A DNA stretch of 64,000 nucleotides from Stenotrophomonas maltophilia (GTDB lineage: Bacteria; Pseudomonadota; Gammaproteobacteria; Xanthomonadales; Xanthomonadaceae), in contig NZ_SRHZ01000024.1 in assembly GCF_004684085.1 (NCBI RefSeq), positions 248,001 to 312,000 on the forward strand, read 5' to 3'. Below are positions 56,489-64,000 of the stretch, in pieces. Below the pieces are notes generated by a model. The model searched no databases. It saw only the letters and a list, made by a program, of their open reading frames with translations, and was not told the origin of the DNA. How positions within the stretch are numbered: position 1 is the first letter of the stretch; each line of letters opens with the position of its first letter. The translations under genes and the position numbers were made by a program.

Positions 56489-57865
56489 ATGGCAAAAGCC
56501 CGCACCGCCTACGTCTGCAATGAATGCGGCGCCGAGTTCAGCAAATGGCAGGGCCAGTGCACCGAGTGCAACGCCTGGAATTCGCTGTCGGAAATCGTGC
56601 TGGAGAGCGCCGCGGCGGCCAAGGCGCCAGCCTCGCGCCGGGCCGGCTGGGCCGGCAAGATCGACCCGCCCAAGATCACTGCGCTGAAGGATGTGGAGCA
56701 GACCGAGCACCGCCGGGTCAGCACCGGCATCGGCGAGTTCGATCGTGTGCTGGGCGGTGGCCTGGTCGAGGGCGCGGTGGTGCTGGTCGGTGGCGACCCG
56801 GGCATCGGCAAGTCGACCCTGCTGCTGCAGGCGGTGGCGAAGATGGCCGCCGTGCTGCCGGTGCTGTACGTCACCGGCGAGGAGTCGCTGGCCCAGGTGG
56901 CCGGTCGTGCACATCGCCTGGAACTGCCGCTTGACGGGGTCAACGCGCTGGCCGAAACCGGGGTCGAATCCATCCTGCAGCACGCCTCCAGGGCCGGCCC
57001 GCGGCTGATCGTGGCCGACTCGGTGCAGACCCTGTGGACCGAGAGCCTGACCGCCGCGCCGGGATCGGTCAGCCAGGTGCGCGAGAGTGCGGCGCGGCTG
57101 GTGCGTTTCGCCAAGGAGACCGGCACCGCCGTGTTCCTGGTCGGTCACGTCACCAAGGAGGGCGGCATTGCCGGCCCGCGCGTACTGGAGCACATGGTCG
57201 ATGCGGTGCTCTATTTCGAAGGCGAGAGCGGCAGCCGCTTCCGTCTGCTGCGTGCGTTCAAGAACCGCTTCGGCGCGGTCAACGAACTGGGCGTGTTCGC
57301 GATGGGCGACAAGGGCCTGAAGGAGGTCTCCAATCCGTCGGCGATCTTCCTGTCCGGTGCCAGTACCCATCAGCCGGGCAGCTGCGTGATGGTCACCCGT
57401 GAGGGCACCCGGCCGCTGCTGGTGGAGGTGCAGGCGCTGGTTGATGCATCGCCGCTGTCGAACCCCCGCCGTGTCGCAGTCGGCCTGGAGCAGAACCGCC
57501 TGGCCATGTTGTTGGCGGTGCTGCATCGCCACGGCGGCGTGCTGGTCGGTGACCAGGACGTCTTCGTCAATGTCGTCGGCGGCATCCGCGTGCAGGAAAC
57601 TGCGGCCGATCTGCCGGTGCTGCTGGCGGTGCTGTCGTCGCTGCAGGACCGGCCGCTGGCGGAGAAGACCATTGCCTTCGGCGAAATAGGCCTGTCCGGC
57701 GAGATCCGTCCGGTGCCCAATGGCGAGGACCGCCTGCGCGAGGCTGCCACCCATGGATTCAAGCGTGCCATCGTGCCCAAGGCCAATGCGCCCAAGGGCG
57801 GTTCGGTGAAGGGCATGGAAGTGATCGCGGTGGAGCGCCTGTCCGAGGCCATCGACGCGGCGTGA
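56489..57865 (+). CDS. radA: DNA repair protein RadA
   Basis: RadA helps process recombination intermediates by DnaB-like branch migration. The 458 residues have an N-terminal zinc finger CNECGAEFSKWQGQCTEC. The RecA-like core has Walker A GGDPGIGKST (about 101-110) and the RadA motif KNRFG (about 257). The inactive Lon-like C-terminal domain contains GEIGLSGEIRPV. Length and order match the family. It is divergent from the MHYT gene. Confidence 0.97.
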   Translation: MAKARTAYVCNECGAEFSKWQGQCTECNAWNSLSEIVLESAAAAKAPASRRAGWAGKIDPPKITALKDVEQTEHRRVSTGIGEFDRVLGGGLVEGAVVLVGGDPGIGKSTLLLQAVAKMAAVLPVLYVTGEESLAQVAGRAHRLELPLDGVNALAETGVESILQHASRAGPRLIVADSVQTLWTESLTAAPGSVSQVRESAARLVRFAKETGTAVFLVGHVTKEGGIAGPRVLEHMVDAVLYFEGESGSRFRLLRAFKNRFGAVNELGVFAMGDKGLKEVSNPSAIFLSGASTHQPGSCVMVTREGTRPLLVEVQALVDASPLSNPRRVAVGLEQNRLAMLLAVLHRHGGVLVGDQDVFVNVVGGIRVQETAADLPVLLAVLSSLQDRPLAEKTIAFGEIGLSGEIRPVPNGEDRLREAATHGFKRAIVPKANAPKGGSVKGMEVIAVERLSEAIDAA

Positions 57866-57881
57866 TGCCTGCTGCACCTCC

Positions 57882-57904
57882 CGCCGGGCATGGCCCGGCG
57901 CTAC
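57882..57904. repeat. Single SMAG/REP palindrome
   Basis: CCGCCGGGCATGGCCCGGCG followed by CTAC, 17 bp after the radA stop, in the orientation of the 8181 copy. Confidence 0.85.
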
Positions 57905-58022
57905 CTGCGTGCGTGCGGAATGCGGCGGCGGGCACGGCAACGGTCAGCGTTCCTGTGCTAGTTTTTCCCGCTCGACGAAGGCGCCCTCTGGCGCCTTTCC
58001 GTGCCCAGGAGTAACCGATTAC

Positions 58023-59879
58023 ATGCAGGACACCGCGCTCACCGCCCCCAACGCCGAAATCCGTCGCGCCGGGGTCGATCTCAATGGATTGATGACGGTG
58101 CTGGGCAAGCACCTGTATTCCACCCCGGTGGTGGCGCTGCGTGAGCTGGTGCAGAACGCGCACGACTCGATCATCCGCCGCCGCATCGAACAACCGGGTG
58201 TCGAAGTCCCCTCGCGCATCTCGGTGCAGGTCGATGCCGGTGCCGGCGTACTGCGCATCATCGATACTGGTGCTGGCCTGACCCGCCAGGAGATCCATGA
58301 TTACCTGGCCACCGTCGGCGTCGGCTACACCCGTGGCCTGCGCCAGGGCGGCGAGGACGATGAAGGCCTGATCGGCATGTTCGGCCTCGGCTTCCTGTCG
58401 GCGTTCGTGCTGGCGCGCCGGGTCAGCGTGCGCACCACGTCGTACCAGACCCCGCAGCTGGGCCACCTGTACGTGTCCAGCAATGCCGAGCAGTACACCG
58501 TCAGCGAAATGCCTGCACGCGCGGTCGGCACCGAGGTGGAGCTGGAGCTGCATCCGGATTTCCTGCCGCTGGCCAATGAAGCGCGTCTGCACGAGGTGCT
58601 GGGTCGCTACTGCGCGCTGCTGTCCGAGCCGATCTTCATCGGTGCCGGGGCCGAGGCACTCAACCCGGAGCCGCCGCCGTGGCGCGGCCAGGGCGATGTC
58701 GCCCTGCATCCGGTACAGGCACGGCGCCAGGCGCAGCAGTTCGCGGCGCGCTTCGAGCATGACTTCGAGCCCATCGTGACCGTGCCACTGCGTGCTGATG
58801 GCAGCAGCGATGCCACCGGCATGCTGTGGGTGCAGGACGGCGCCACCTATGGCACCAGCGACAACCGGAATCTGTCGGTGTTCGTGCGCGGCATGCTGCT
58901 GGACGACGATGCGCGTGACCTGCTGCCACCATGGGCCGGCTTCATCGGCGGGGTGATCGAATCCTCGCGGCTGACGCCCACCGCCAGCCGCGAAGACCTG
59001 CAGCGCGATGACCAGTACCGTGCCGTGCAGCATGCGCTGCTGGAAGCGCTGATCGACGGCCTGGCCGACGTCGCGCGGCAGCAGCCGGAAGCCTGGCGAC
59101 GGGTGCTGGCCCGCCACAACGAGGCGCTGCTGGGTGCGGCGCTGTGCGATGACCGCCTGTTCGAGCTGCTGCTGGAGCACGTGCGCGTGCCGACCTCGCA
59201 GGGCGACCTGCCGGCCAGCGCACTGCCGGCACGTGGCGCCGTGCACGTCATCCTCGACAACGGCGGTGGCTTCGAGGAAATGCTGTTCCGTGCGATGGGC
59301 GTGCCGGTCGCGCATGGCCACCGCTACGCCGTAGTGCCATTCCTGCGTCGCTGGGCCCAGGCCAAGGGCCTGCGCCTGGTTGAACTCGGCACCGAGCAGG
59401 GGAATCGTGCGCTGTTCCGCACCGACGACAGCCTCGACGAGGCGCAGCTGGCCTGGCTGCGCGAGCAGCTGGGCGATGGCGAGCAGCTGCTGCCGGCGCG
59501 CTTCAGCCCGGAGGCACTGCCGGTGGTAGTGGTGCCCGACCGCGAAGCCGAGCTGAAGCAGCGCCTGGAAGACGACGAGAACGACAAGCGCGTTTCGATG
59601 GCCGCGCTGCGCCTGGCGCGGCAGTTCACCGCACGCATCGAATCGCGTGCGCCGTCGCGTTTGTACCTCAACCTCGACAACCCGGCGGTGCAGGCGCTGC
59701 TGCGCGCGCAGCGCGAGGGGCATCCACAGGCCGAAGCTGCCGCACGCCTGCTGCGCTCACTGAAGATCATCGTCGCCGCGCAGGGCCGTCCGTTGGCCCG
59801 CGCGGCGGCCACACCGGGCCCGGATCTCAACGGCGCCTTTACCGATATCGCCGGTGCCCTGCAGCAGATGCTGCGCTGA
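58023..59879 (+). CDS. Hsp90-family (HtpG-like) ATPase
   Basis: This 618-residue protein has the GHKL ATP-binding signatures of Hsp90: LRELVQNAHDSIIRRR, DTGAGLTRQEI, GMFGLGFLSAF and GTEVELEL. The middle domain has NLSVFVRGMLLDDDARDLLPPWAGFIGGVIESSRLTPTASRE, aligning with the HtpG FIRGVVDS region. Its N-terminus and middle domain are too diverged for canonical htpG, so it is a second lineage. It lies 48 bp before a TPR protein gene, likely its partner. The start at 58023 (MQDTALTAPNAEI) has AGGAG upstream. Confidence 0.9.
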   Translation: MQDTALTAPNAEIRRAGVDLNGLMTVLGKHLYSTPVVALRELVQNAHDSIIRRRIEQPGVEVPSRISVQVDAGAGVLRIIDTGAGLTRQEIHDYLATVGVGYTRGLRQGGEDDEGLIGMFGLGFLSAFVLARRVSVRTTSYQTPQLGHLYVSSNAEQYTVSEMPARAVGTEVELELHPDFLPLANEARLHEVLGRYCALLSEPIFIGAGAEALNPEPPPWRGQGDVALHPVQARRQAQQFAARFEHDFEPIVTVPLRADGSSDATGMLWVQDGATYGTSDNRNLSVFVRGMLLDDDARDLLPPWAGFIGGVIESSRLTPTASREDLQRDDQYRAVQHALLEALIDGLADVARQQPEAWRRVLARHNEALLGAALCDDRLFELLLEHVRVPTSQGDLPASALPARGAVHVILDNGGGFEEMLFRAMGVPVAHGHRYAVVPFLRRWAQAKGLRLVELGTEQGNRALFRTDDSLDEAQLAWLREQLGDGEQLLPARFSPEALPVVVVPDREAELKQRLEDDENDKRVSMAALRLARQFTARIESRAPSRLYLNLDNPAVQALLRAQREGHPQAEAAARLLRSLKIIVAAQGRPLARAAATPGPDLNGAFTDIAGALQQMLR

Positions 59880-59927
59880 GCACCGCACCCTCTCATCCAG
59901 CCTTCGCTAGACAGGAGCACTTACCCC

Positions 59928-62234
59928 ATGGACATCTGGAACTGGGTCGAAAAACTGCAGGGCGACCTGCGCCAGGCAGGCCAGGCACAGAACGCGCACC
60001 TGCTGAACCGCCTCGCCGACGAAGTCAGCGAGCTGCAGGTCGACCGCGTTGATGCATTGCTGCCGGAGGCACGCGCGTTGGGCAAGGCGCTGGACAACCC
60101 GTGGGTCGACGTCTACGTCGGGCACTGGGCGCTGCGCAACCGCGTCGGCAACCGCGTTGAAGGCGAAAGCGCGCTGGGCGAGGCGGTCGCGCTGTTCGAG
60201 CGTGCGCACCGCGAAGATACGCTGGAGTGCCCGCAGTCGATCTGCGTGACCCAGGATCTGGCCGCCTGCTACGGCAACATCGATGGCCCGGGCTGGGTGC
60301 CCGAACGCATCGAGGTCTGCGATGAGACGCTGGGTCGCATCGATCCGAGCTGGGCCTGCTTCCAGTGCCTGAGCTGCGAGAAGGCCGATGCATTGCTTGA
60401 CGATGGCCGTGGCCAGGACGCGCTGGACTACCTGCAGGCGCAGTCCGATGCGATCGAAGCCTGTGGCAAGGAAGTGTTCGACAGCTTCCCCGAGATGCAG
60501 ATCAAGATCCTGCTGGGCATGGGCCGCGCCGAAGAAGCGCTGGCGCTGATCGAGAAGCGCGAGGCCGACGTGGCCGCCTCCGGCGAGTACGAACCGGCCA
60601 ACTGCACGGTGCCGCGCCGCTTGTCCAAAGCCTGGGCGCTGGCCCAGCTGGGCCGCGACGAAGAGGCGCTGCAGCAGCTGGTGCCGTGGAGCGAACTGAC
60701 CCCTACTTACTGGCGGCTGTGGGCGAACACCGCCGCAGCACTGTGCCAGCGTGATCCGGCCCGCAATACCTGGGACCTGGGCACACGCTTCAATACCATC
60801 ATCGAACACTTCGCGAAGGTCGGTTCGCACCGACTGCTGATCGAAGTCGCCGCGCTGAGCCTGGAGCTGGCCCTGCAGCGTGGTGCCCGCTGGGTGGCGC
60901 TGCGCCAGCTGGAACTGGCCCGTACCCATCTGGCGCAGCTGCGTCAGGATCGTGGTGCGGCAGCGCTGGTGGCCGGTCTGGCGGCACGCATCGATGCGCT
61001 GCCGGACATCGCGCCGCTACCGGTACCGGCGGCAGAGCTGCTGGCGTGGCTGGAGGCACAGGGCGAGCAGAACCAGGCGCGCAACCCCGAGCGCGAAGCG
61101 CAGTGGCTGCTGCAGGCGCACGAACAGCAACCTGATGACGAGGCGCTGGCCGAGATGGCCGCCTCCGCGTTGAGCGCCTGTGGTGCACAGGCCGAAGCGC
61201 GGGCATTGCTGTGGCGCTTCGTGCGCGCACATACGCAGGATGACGGCCCCGCTGCCTACACGCTGATGCGCTGGTTGACTGAGCAGGGCGATGACGACGG
61301 CCTGCGTCAGCTGGCCGGGATCTATCGCGGCAGCGTGCCGGTGTTCGCGCACTGGTGCGAGGTGCAGCGCGCACGTCGCGTGTCCGATTGGCCGGCGCTG
61401 GAGCAGGCCGCGCAGGCGCTGCTGGCAGCGTCGCCGGGTTCGCACGGTGCGCGCGGCACGCTGGCGCGGATGTACATGGAAACCGGTCGCTTCAGCGAAG
61501 CGCAGGCCTGCTATGCGCAGCTGGTTGATCTGTTGGAAGAGCCCAATGCCGCGCATTGGGACCACATGAGTGCGGCCAGTGCGGCGCGCGACTGGGACGC
61601 GGTGCGCCGCTCGGCGGCAGCGATCGGCATGGAACTGTCCAGCCAGGATGGCGTGGTCGAGGAGCCGTGGGGCTGGGTGATCATCCGCAGCGAAGAGAAC
61701 GGCGAGCCGATGGAGTACTACGCGCGCCGCAGTGGTCCGGTGACCGCGCGCGTCGTCGAGAATGCGCCGGCCAACCGTGACCAGCAGGTCGGTGACTGGG
61801 TGGTATTCGACGCCGCGCTGGTGCATCCGGCGCCGGAAGAGGAGGAAGCGCGCGAGCATTTCATCCCGACCTATGCGCAGGTGCATGTGCTGGAGCGCGG
61901 TGGTTTCGCCCGCAGTTGGCTGATCGATGGCGCGCACCCGGGCGAAGAGGCCTGGAATGCGTTCGTTGAAGCTGCCGAGGGGCAGGGCTGGAAGGTGTGG
62001 TCGCACAGCCGTGCGGACTACACCGTGACCGATCCGGATATGGAGGAGGGCACGCTGCCGGGCCTGCTGTTCACGGTCGCCCAGCCGCAGGATCATGCGC
62101 CGTTGGCGCTGCACCGTTTCCTGCAGCAGGAGACCGCGAAATGGCTGTATCCGCATTGCTGGCTGCGATTGGCCGAAGCCTGTGACCAGGATCGCCAGCC
62201 GCACCTGGATGTGATCGAGCGTTACGGGTTGTAA
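59928..62234 (+). CDS. TPR-repeat protein, probable partner of the Hsp90-like ATPase
   Basis: This 768-residue soluble protein starts MDIWNWVEKLQGDLRQAGQAQNAHLLNRL. Most of its length is helical TPR-like repeats, for example ALALIEKREADVAASGEYEP, AWALAQLGRDEEALQQLVPWSELTP and LARMYMETGRFSEAQACYAQLVDLLEEP. The last 200 residues (EPWGWVIIRSEENGEPMEYYARRSGPVTARVVENAPANRDQQVGDWVVFD and onward) form a separate domain I do not recognise. Position and TPR content suggest an Hsp90 cochaperone or client adaptor. Confidence 0.82.
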   Translation: MDIWNWVEKLQGDLRQAGQAQNAHLLNRLADEVSELQVDRVDALLPEARALGKALDNPWVDVYVGHWALRNRVGNRVEGESALGEAVALFERAHREDTLECPQSICVTQDLAACYGNIDGPGWVPERIEVCDETLGRIDPSWACFQCLSCEKADALLDDGRGQDALDYLQAQSDAIEACGKEVFDSFPEMQIKILLGMGRAEEALALIEKREADVAASGEYEPANCTVPRRLSKAWALAQLGRDEEALQQLVPWSELTPTYWRLWANTAAALCQRDPARNTWDLGTRFNTIIEHFAKVGSHRLLIEVAALSLELALQRGARWVALRQLELARTHLAQLRQDRGAAALVAGLAARIDALPDIAPLPVPAAELLAWLEAQGEQNQARNPEREAQWLLQAHEQQPDDEALAEMAASALSACGAQAEARALLWRFVRAHTQDDGPAAYTLMRWLTEQGDDDGLRQLAGIYRGSVPVFAHWCEVQRARRVSDWPALEQAAQALLAASPGSHGARGTLARMYMETGRFSEAQACYAQLVDLLEEPNAAHWDHMSAASAARDWDAVRRSAAAIGMELSSQDGVVEEPWGWVIIRSEENGEPMEYYARRSGPVTARVVENAPANRDQQVGDWVVFDAALVHPAPEEEEAREHFIPTYAQVHVLERGGFARSWLIDGAHPGEEAWNAFVEAAEGQGWKVWSHSRADYTVTDPDMEEGTLPGLLFTVAQPQDHAPLALHRFLQQETAKWLYPHCWLRLAEACDQDRQPHLDVIERYGL

Positions 62235-62254
62235 GCTCTGCCGCGCTGCGCGCT

Positions 62255-62278
62255 CGCCGGGCATGGCCCGGCGCTACC
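62255..62278. repeat. Single SMAG/REP palindrome
   Basis: CGCCGGGCATGGCCCGGCGCTAC, same orientation as the 57882 copy, 20 bp after the TPR gene stop. Confidence 0.85.
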
Positions 62279-62314
62279 CATGCGTGTTGCCGGCACTACC
62301 TCAAGGAGAACTAC

Positions 62315-62773
62315 ATGCGAAAGACAGGGATGCTGATGATTGCCGGGCTGCTGCTGGCCCCCACCGTGCAGGCCGCGCCGGCCTGTCAGGCGCCTGCCGC
62401 CGTGGCCCGCGCCTTCTACGAGGCAACAACGGGCAATGGCGATCTGCTGGAACCGCCGCCTGCGCTGGTCAGCCCGGCCTTCGGCAAGGCCCTGCGCGGC
62501 GAGCGCGCCTGCCAGACGCGTGAGGAAGGCATCTGCACCATCGATTCGGATCCGTGGCTGGATGCGCAGGACGGCGACATCGACAGCCCGGTCGATTATC
62601 GCTGGAAGGAAGCCACGGCTACGGCCGGCCAGGTCGAGATGCGCTATTCGGTATGGAAGAAGGCCTACGTGACCCGTTTGCCGATGGTGCGCCAGGGCCA
62701 AGGTTGCTGGCAGGTCGATGACATTCTCACCAACAGCGGCCGTTCGGTGCGGAAGATCCTGGCCCAGCCTTGA
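62315..62773 (+). CDS. Secreted hypothetical protein, DUF3828-like (152 aa)
   Basis: A signal peptide (MRKTGMLMIAGLLLAPTVQAAP) is followed by a small mature domain. Features are PAAVARAFYEATTGNG, the pair of cysteines in ERACQTREEGICTIDSDPWLDAQDGD and WKKAYVTRLPMVRQGQGCWQVDDIL. This is the usual layout of DUF3828-type periplasmic proteins, compared by eye. Three mature cysteines could form disulfides. It is monocistronic between repeats. Confidence 0.7.
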   Translation: MRKTGMLMIAGLLLAPTVQAAPACQAPAAVARAFYEATTGNGDLLEPPPALVSPAFGKALRGERACQTREEGICTIDSDPWLDAQDGDIDSPVDYRWKEATATAGQVEMRYSVWKKAYVTRLPMVRQGQGCWQVDDILTNSGRSVRKILAQP

Positions 62774-62774
62774 C

Positions 62775-62810
62775 GGTAGCGCCGGTGGGTGCCGACCGTT
62801 GGTCGGCACA
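62775..62810. repeat. GTAG-ended GTGCCGACCGTTGGTCGGCAC palindrome
   Basis: GGTAGCGCCGGTGGGTGCCGACC and GGTCGGCAC form a hairpin with a leading GTAG. It lies between convergent genes and is related to the 11870 unit. Confidence 0.8.
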
Positions 62811-62814
62811 CCGC

Positions 62815-63609
62815 CTATCGCGAATGCCCGAACACCAGTTCGATCACGAACTGGCTGCCGAAGAAGGCCAGCAGCAGCAACAGCATCGCCGTCAGCGTCC
62901 AGTGCACGGCCTTGACCCCGCGCCAGCCATAGCGGCGACGGCCGATCAGCAGCACGCCGAATACGATCCACGACAGCACACTCAGCACGGTCTTGTGCAC
63001 CAGCTTCTGCGCCAGCAGATCGTCGACGAACAGCACGCCGGTCACCAGCGTGAGGGTGAGCAGGGCGAAGCCCACGGCGATGACCCGGAACAGGAGTGCT
63101 TCCAGATCGGCCAGCGGCGGCAGCGCACGCAGCCACGGGCGGAACTCGCGGCGACGCAGGGCACGTTCCTGCAGCCACAGCATGATCGCCAGCAGCGCGG
63201 CGATGCTCAGCGTGGCGTAGGCCAGCAGTGCCAGCCAGGCGTGGCTGGCCAGGCGCCAGCCCAGCACCTTGCTCGGTTCGTGGCCGTAGCCGTGGTAGGC
63301 CAGCAGCAGTACTGCGGCCAGCGGGAACACGACCACGCCCAAAGCCGACATCCGCCCGCGCGCGCCGACCAGCGAGGTCAGCCAGGCCATGCCCAGGCCG
63401 ACCAGCGACAGCGCGGCGAAGAAGTGCATGTCCGGCCCGCCGTTGGTGCGCATCGCCACCATCACGTGGTAGCCGCCATGCAGCAGCATCGCCGGCAGGG
63501 CGGGCCACAGCCAGACGGGCGACCCGGGAGTTTCATCGCGGCCGAGCGCGCGCACCAGCAGGGCACTGGCTGCCAGGTAGAGCAGGACGGCGATGAGAAC
63601 GATTGTCAT
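62815..63609 (-). CDS. YpjD/CcsA-like inner-membrane protein
   Basis: This 264-residue protein has eight hydrophobic segments. CcsA/HemX-family features include FFAALSLVGLGMAWL, GWRLASHAWLALLAYATLSIAALLAIML and VHKTVLSVLSWIVFGVLL, with His residues in the helices (SHAWL, VHKTV). In E. coli the YpjD gene likewise flanks ffh. The family is linked to cytochrome c assembly, but this member has no clear haem-handling WWD motif. It is divergent from ffh. Confidence 0.85.
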   Translation of the reverse strand: MTIVLIAVLLYLAASALLVRALGRDETPGSPVWLWPALPAMLLHGGYHVMVAMRTNGGPDMHFFAALSLVGLGMAWLTSLVGARGRMSALGVVVFPLAAVLLLAYHGYGHEPSKVLGWRLASHAWLALLAYATLSIAALLAIMLWLQERALRRREFRPWLRALPPLADLEALLFRVIAVGFALLTLTLVTGVLFVDDLLAQKLVHKTVLSVLSWIVFGVLLIGRRRYGWRGVKAVHWTLTAMLLLLLAFFGSQFVIELVFGHSR

Positions 63610-63731
63610 CGTTGCAGTTTCGCATACCCCTGCGGTGGTGGCGACGGCCCCGTGGTCGCAGTCCGGGGAGGGGGGCGGACCCGTTATACTGTCTGCCTTA
63701 TTGTCCCCCGCTTTCAGACAGGTTGCGCCGC

Positions 63732-64000
63732 ATGTTCGAGTCCCTGACCCAGCGCCTTTCCGGCACCATCGAGCGCCTGCGTGGCCGTGGCCGCCTGACC
63801 GAGGAGAACATCCGCGAGGCGACCCGTGAGGTCCGCATCGCGCTGCTCGAAGCCGACGTTGCGCTGCCGGTGGTGCAGGCCCTGATCGAACGCATCAAGG
63901 TGCGTGCGGTCGGCCAGGAAGTGCTGAAGTCGCTGACCCCGGGCCAGGCCCTGATCAAGGTCGTGCGCGACGAGCTGACCGCGGTGATGGGCGCCGAAGC
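63732..64000 (+). CDS. ffh: Signal recognition particle protein Ffh (5' part)
   Basis: MFESLTQRLSGTIERLRGRGRLTEENIREATREVRIALLEADVALPVV is the N domain of Ffh, the SRP GTPase that targets nascent membrane proteins with 4.5S RNA. About 90 codons are visible before the window ends; the G and M domains lie outside. A TATACT lies 47 bp upstream (63685), a possible -10 without a clear -35. Confidence 0.96.
   Translation, partial: MFESLTQRLSGTIERLRGRGRLTEENIREATREVRIALLEADVALPVVQALIERIKVRAVGQEVLKSLTPGQALIKVVRDELTAVMGAE

Noticed and set aside
57759..59723. 654-residue minus-strand open frame
   Set aside because: Antisense of the Hsp90-like gene, which has clear ATPase motifs on the plus strand.

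Overview
The window is a high-GC gammaproteobacterial chromosome segment. I assign it to Stenotrophomonas, most likely the S. maltophilia complex. The basis is the protein content (Bpt/PurT/PCu(A)C set, cyoABCD, Fec-type surface signalling, Rhs proteins) and the dense scatter of short GTAG-ended palindromes of the kind known there as SMAG elements. It is mostly ordinary chromosome with one accessory island. No intact insertion sequence, CRISPR array or prophage was seen.

1-11.1 kb: a truncated M15 D-Ala-D-Ala carboxypeptidase, a PH-like membrane protein, and an SPFH / ribbon-helix-helix / DUF4177 operon with a palindromic operator candidate. Next come purT, an EEP-family secreted phosphodiesterase, bpt (N-degron leucyltransferase), an EF-hand protein, an ECF sigma factor fused to a membrane domain, a DUF2007 protein with tesB, an enoyl-CoA hydratase and a PCu(A)C copper chaperone. 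11-25 kb: a conserved core with uvrA, rplU-rpmA-obgE, rpsT, murJ and the tightly packed ribF-ileS-lspA-ispH operon. 25-30 kb: a 78-bp tandem repeat, an M61 peptidase overlapping a YhhN lysoplasmalogenase, and a two-gene envelope operon of unknown role.

29.7-37.1 kb is the first area of special interest. A FecI-FecR-TonB receptor cell-surface signalling operon is divergent from an autotransporter. The autotransporter's N-terminal passenger looks like a ClpP-fold (COG3904-like) serine hydrolase. The FecI-like sigma frame has no ATG/GTG/TTG start, but one base removed from a C6 tract would join it to an upstream ATG. ldhA follows.

38.4-49.2 kb is the accessory island. A 1795-aa secreted YD-repeat/Rhs protein ends in FN3-like repeats without an Rhs core. 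It is followed by separate short proteins, each with its own signal peptide, an Rhs core and a variable toxin-like C-terminus, plus likely immunity genes. Between the two core modules lie a wrecked ADP-ribosyltransferase-like toxin tail, a small protein resembling EF-Tu domain 3, and a tRNA-Thr(CGT) gene. A frameshifted tyrosine integrase remnant closes the island.

49.2-64 kb: a small membrane protein, a GyrI-like remnant, cyoABCD quinol oxidase with His-rich tails and no cyoE, an MHYT-GGDEF-EAL protein and radA. These are followed by an Hsp90-like protein paired with a large TPR protein, a small secreted protein, a YpjD/CcsA-like protein, and the start of ffh, which runs off the window.
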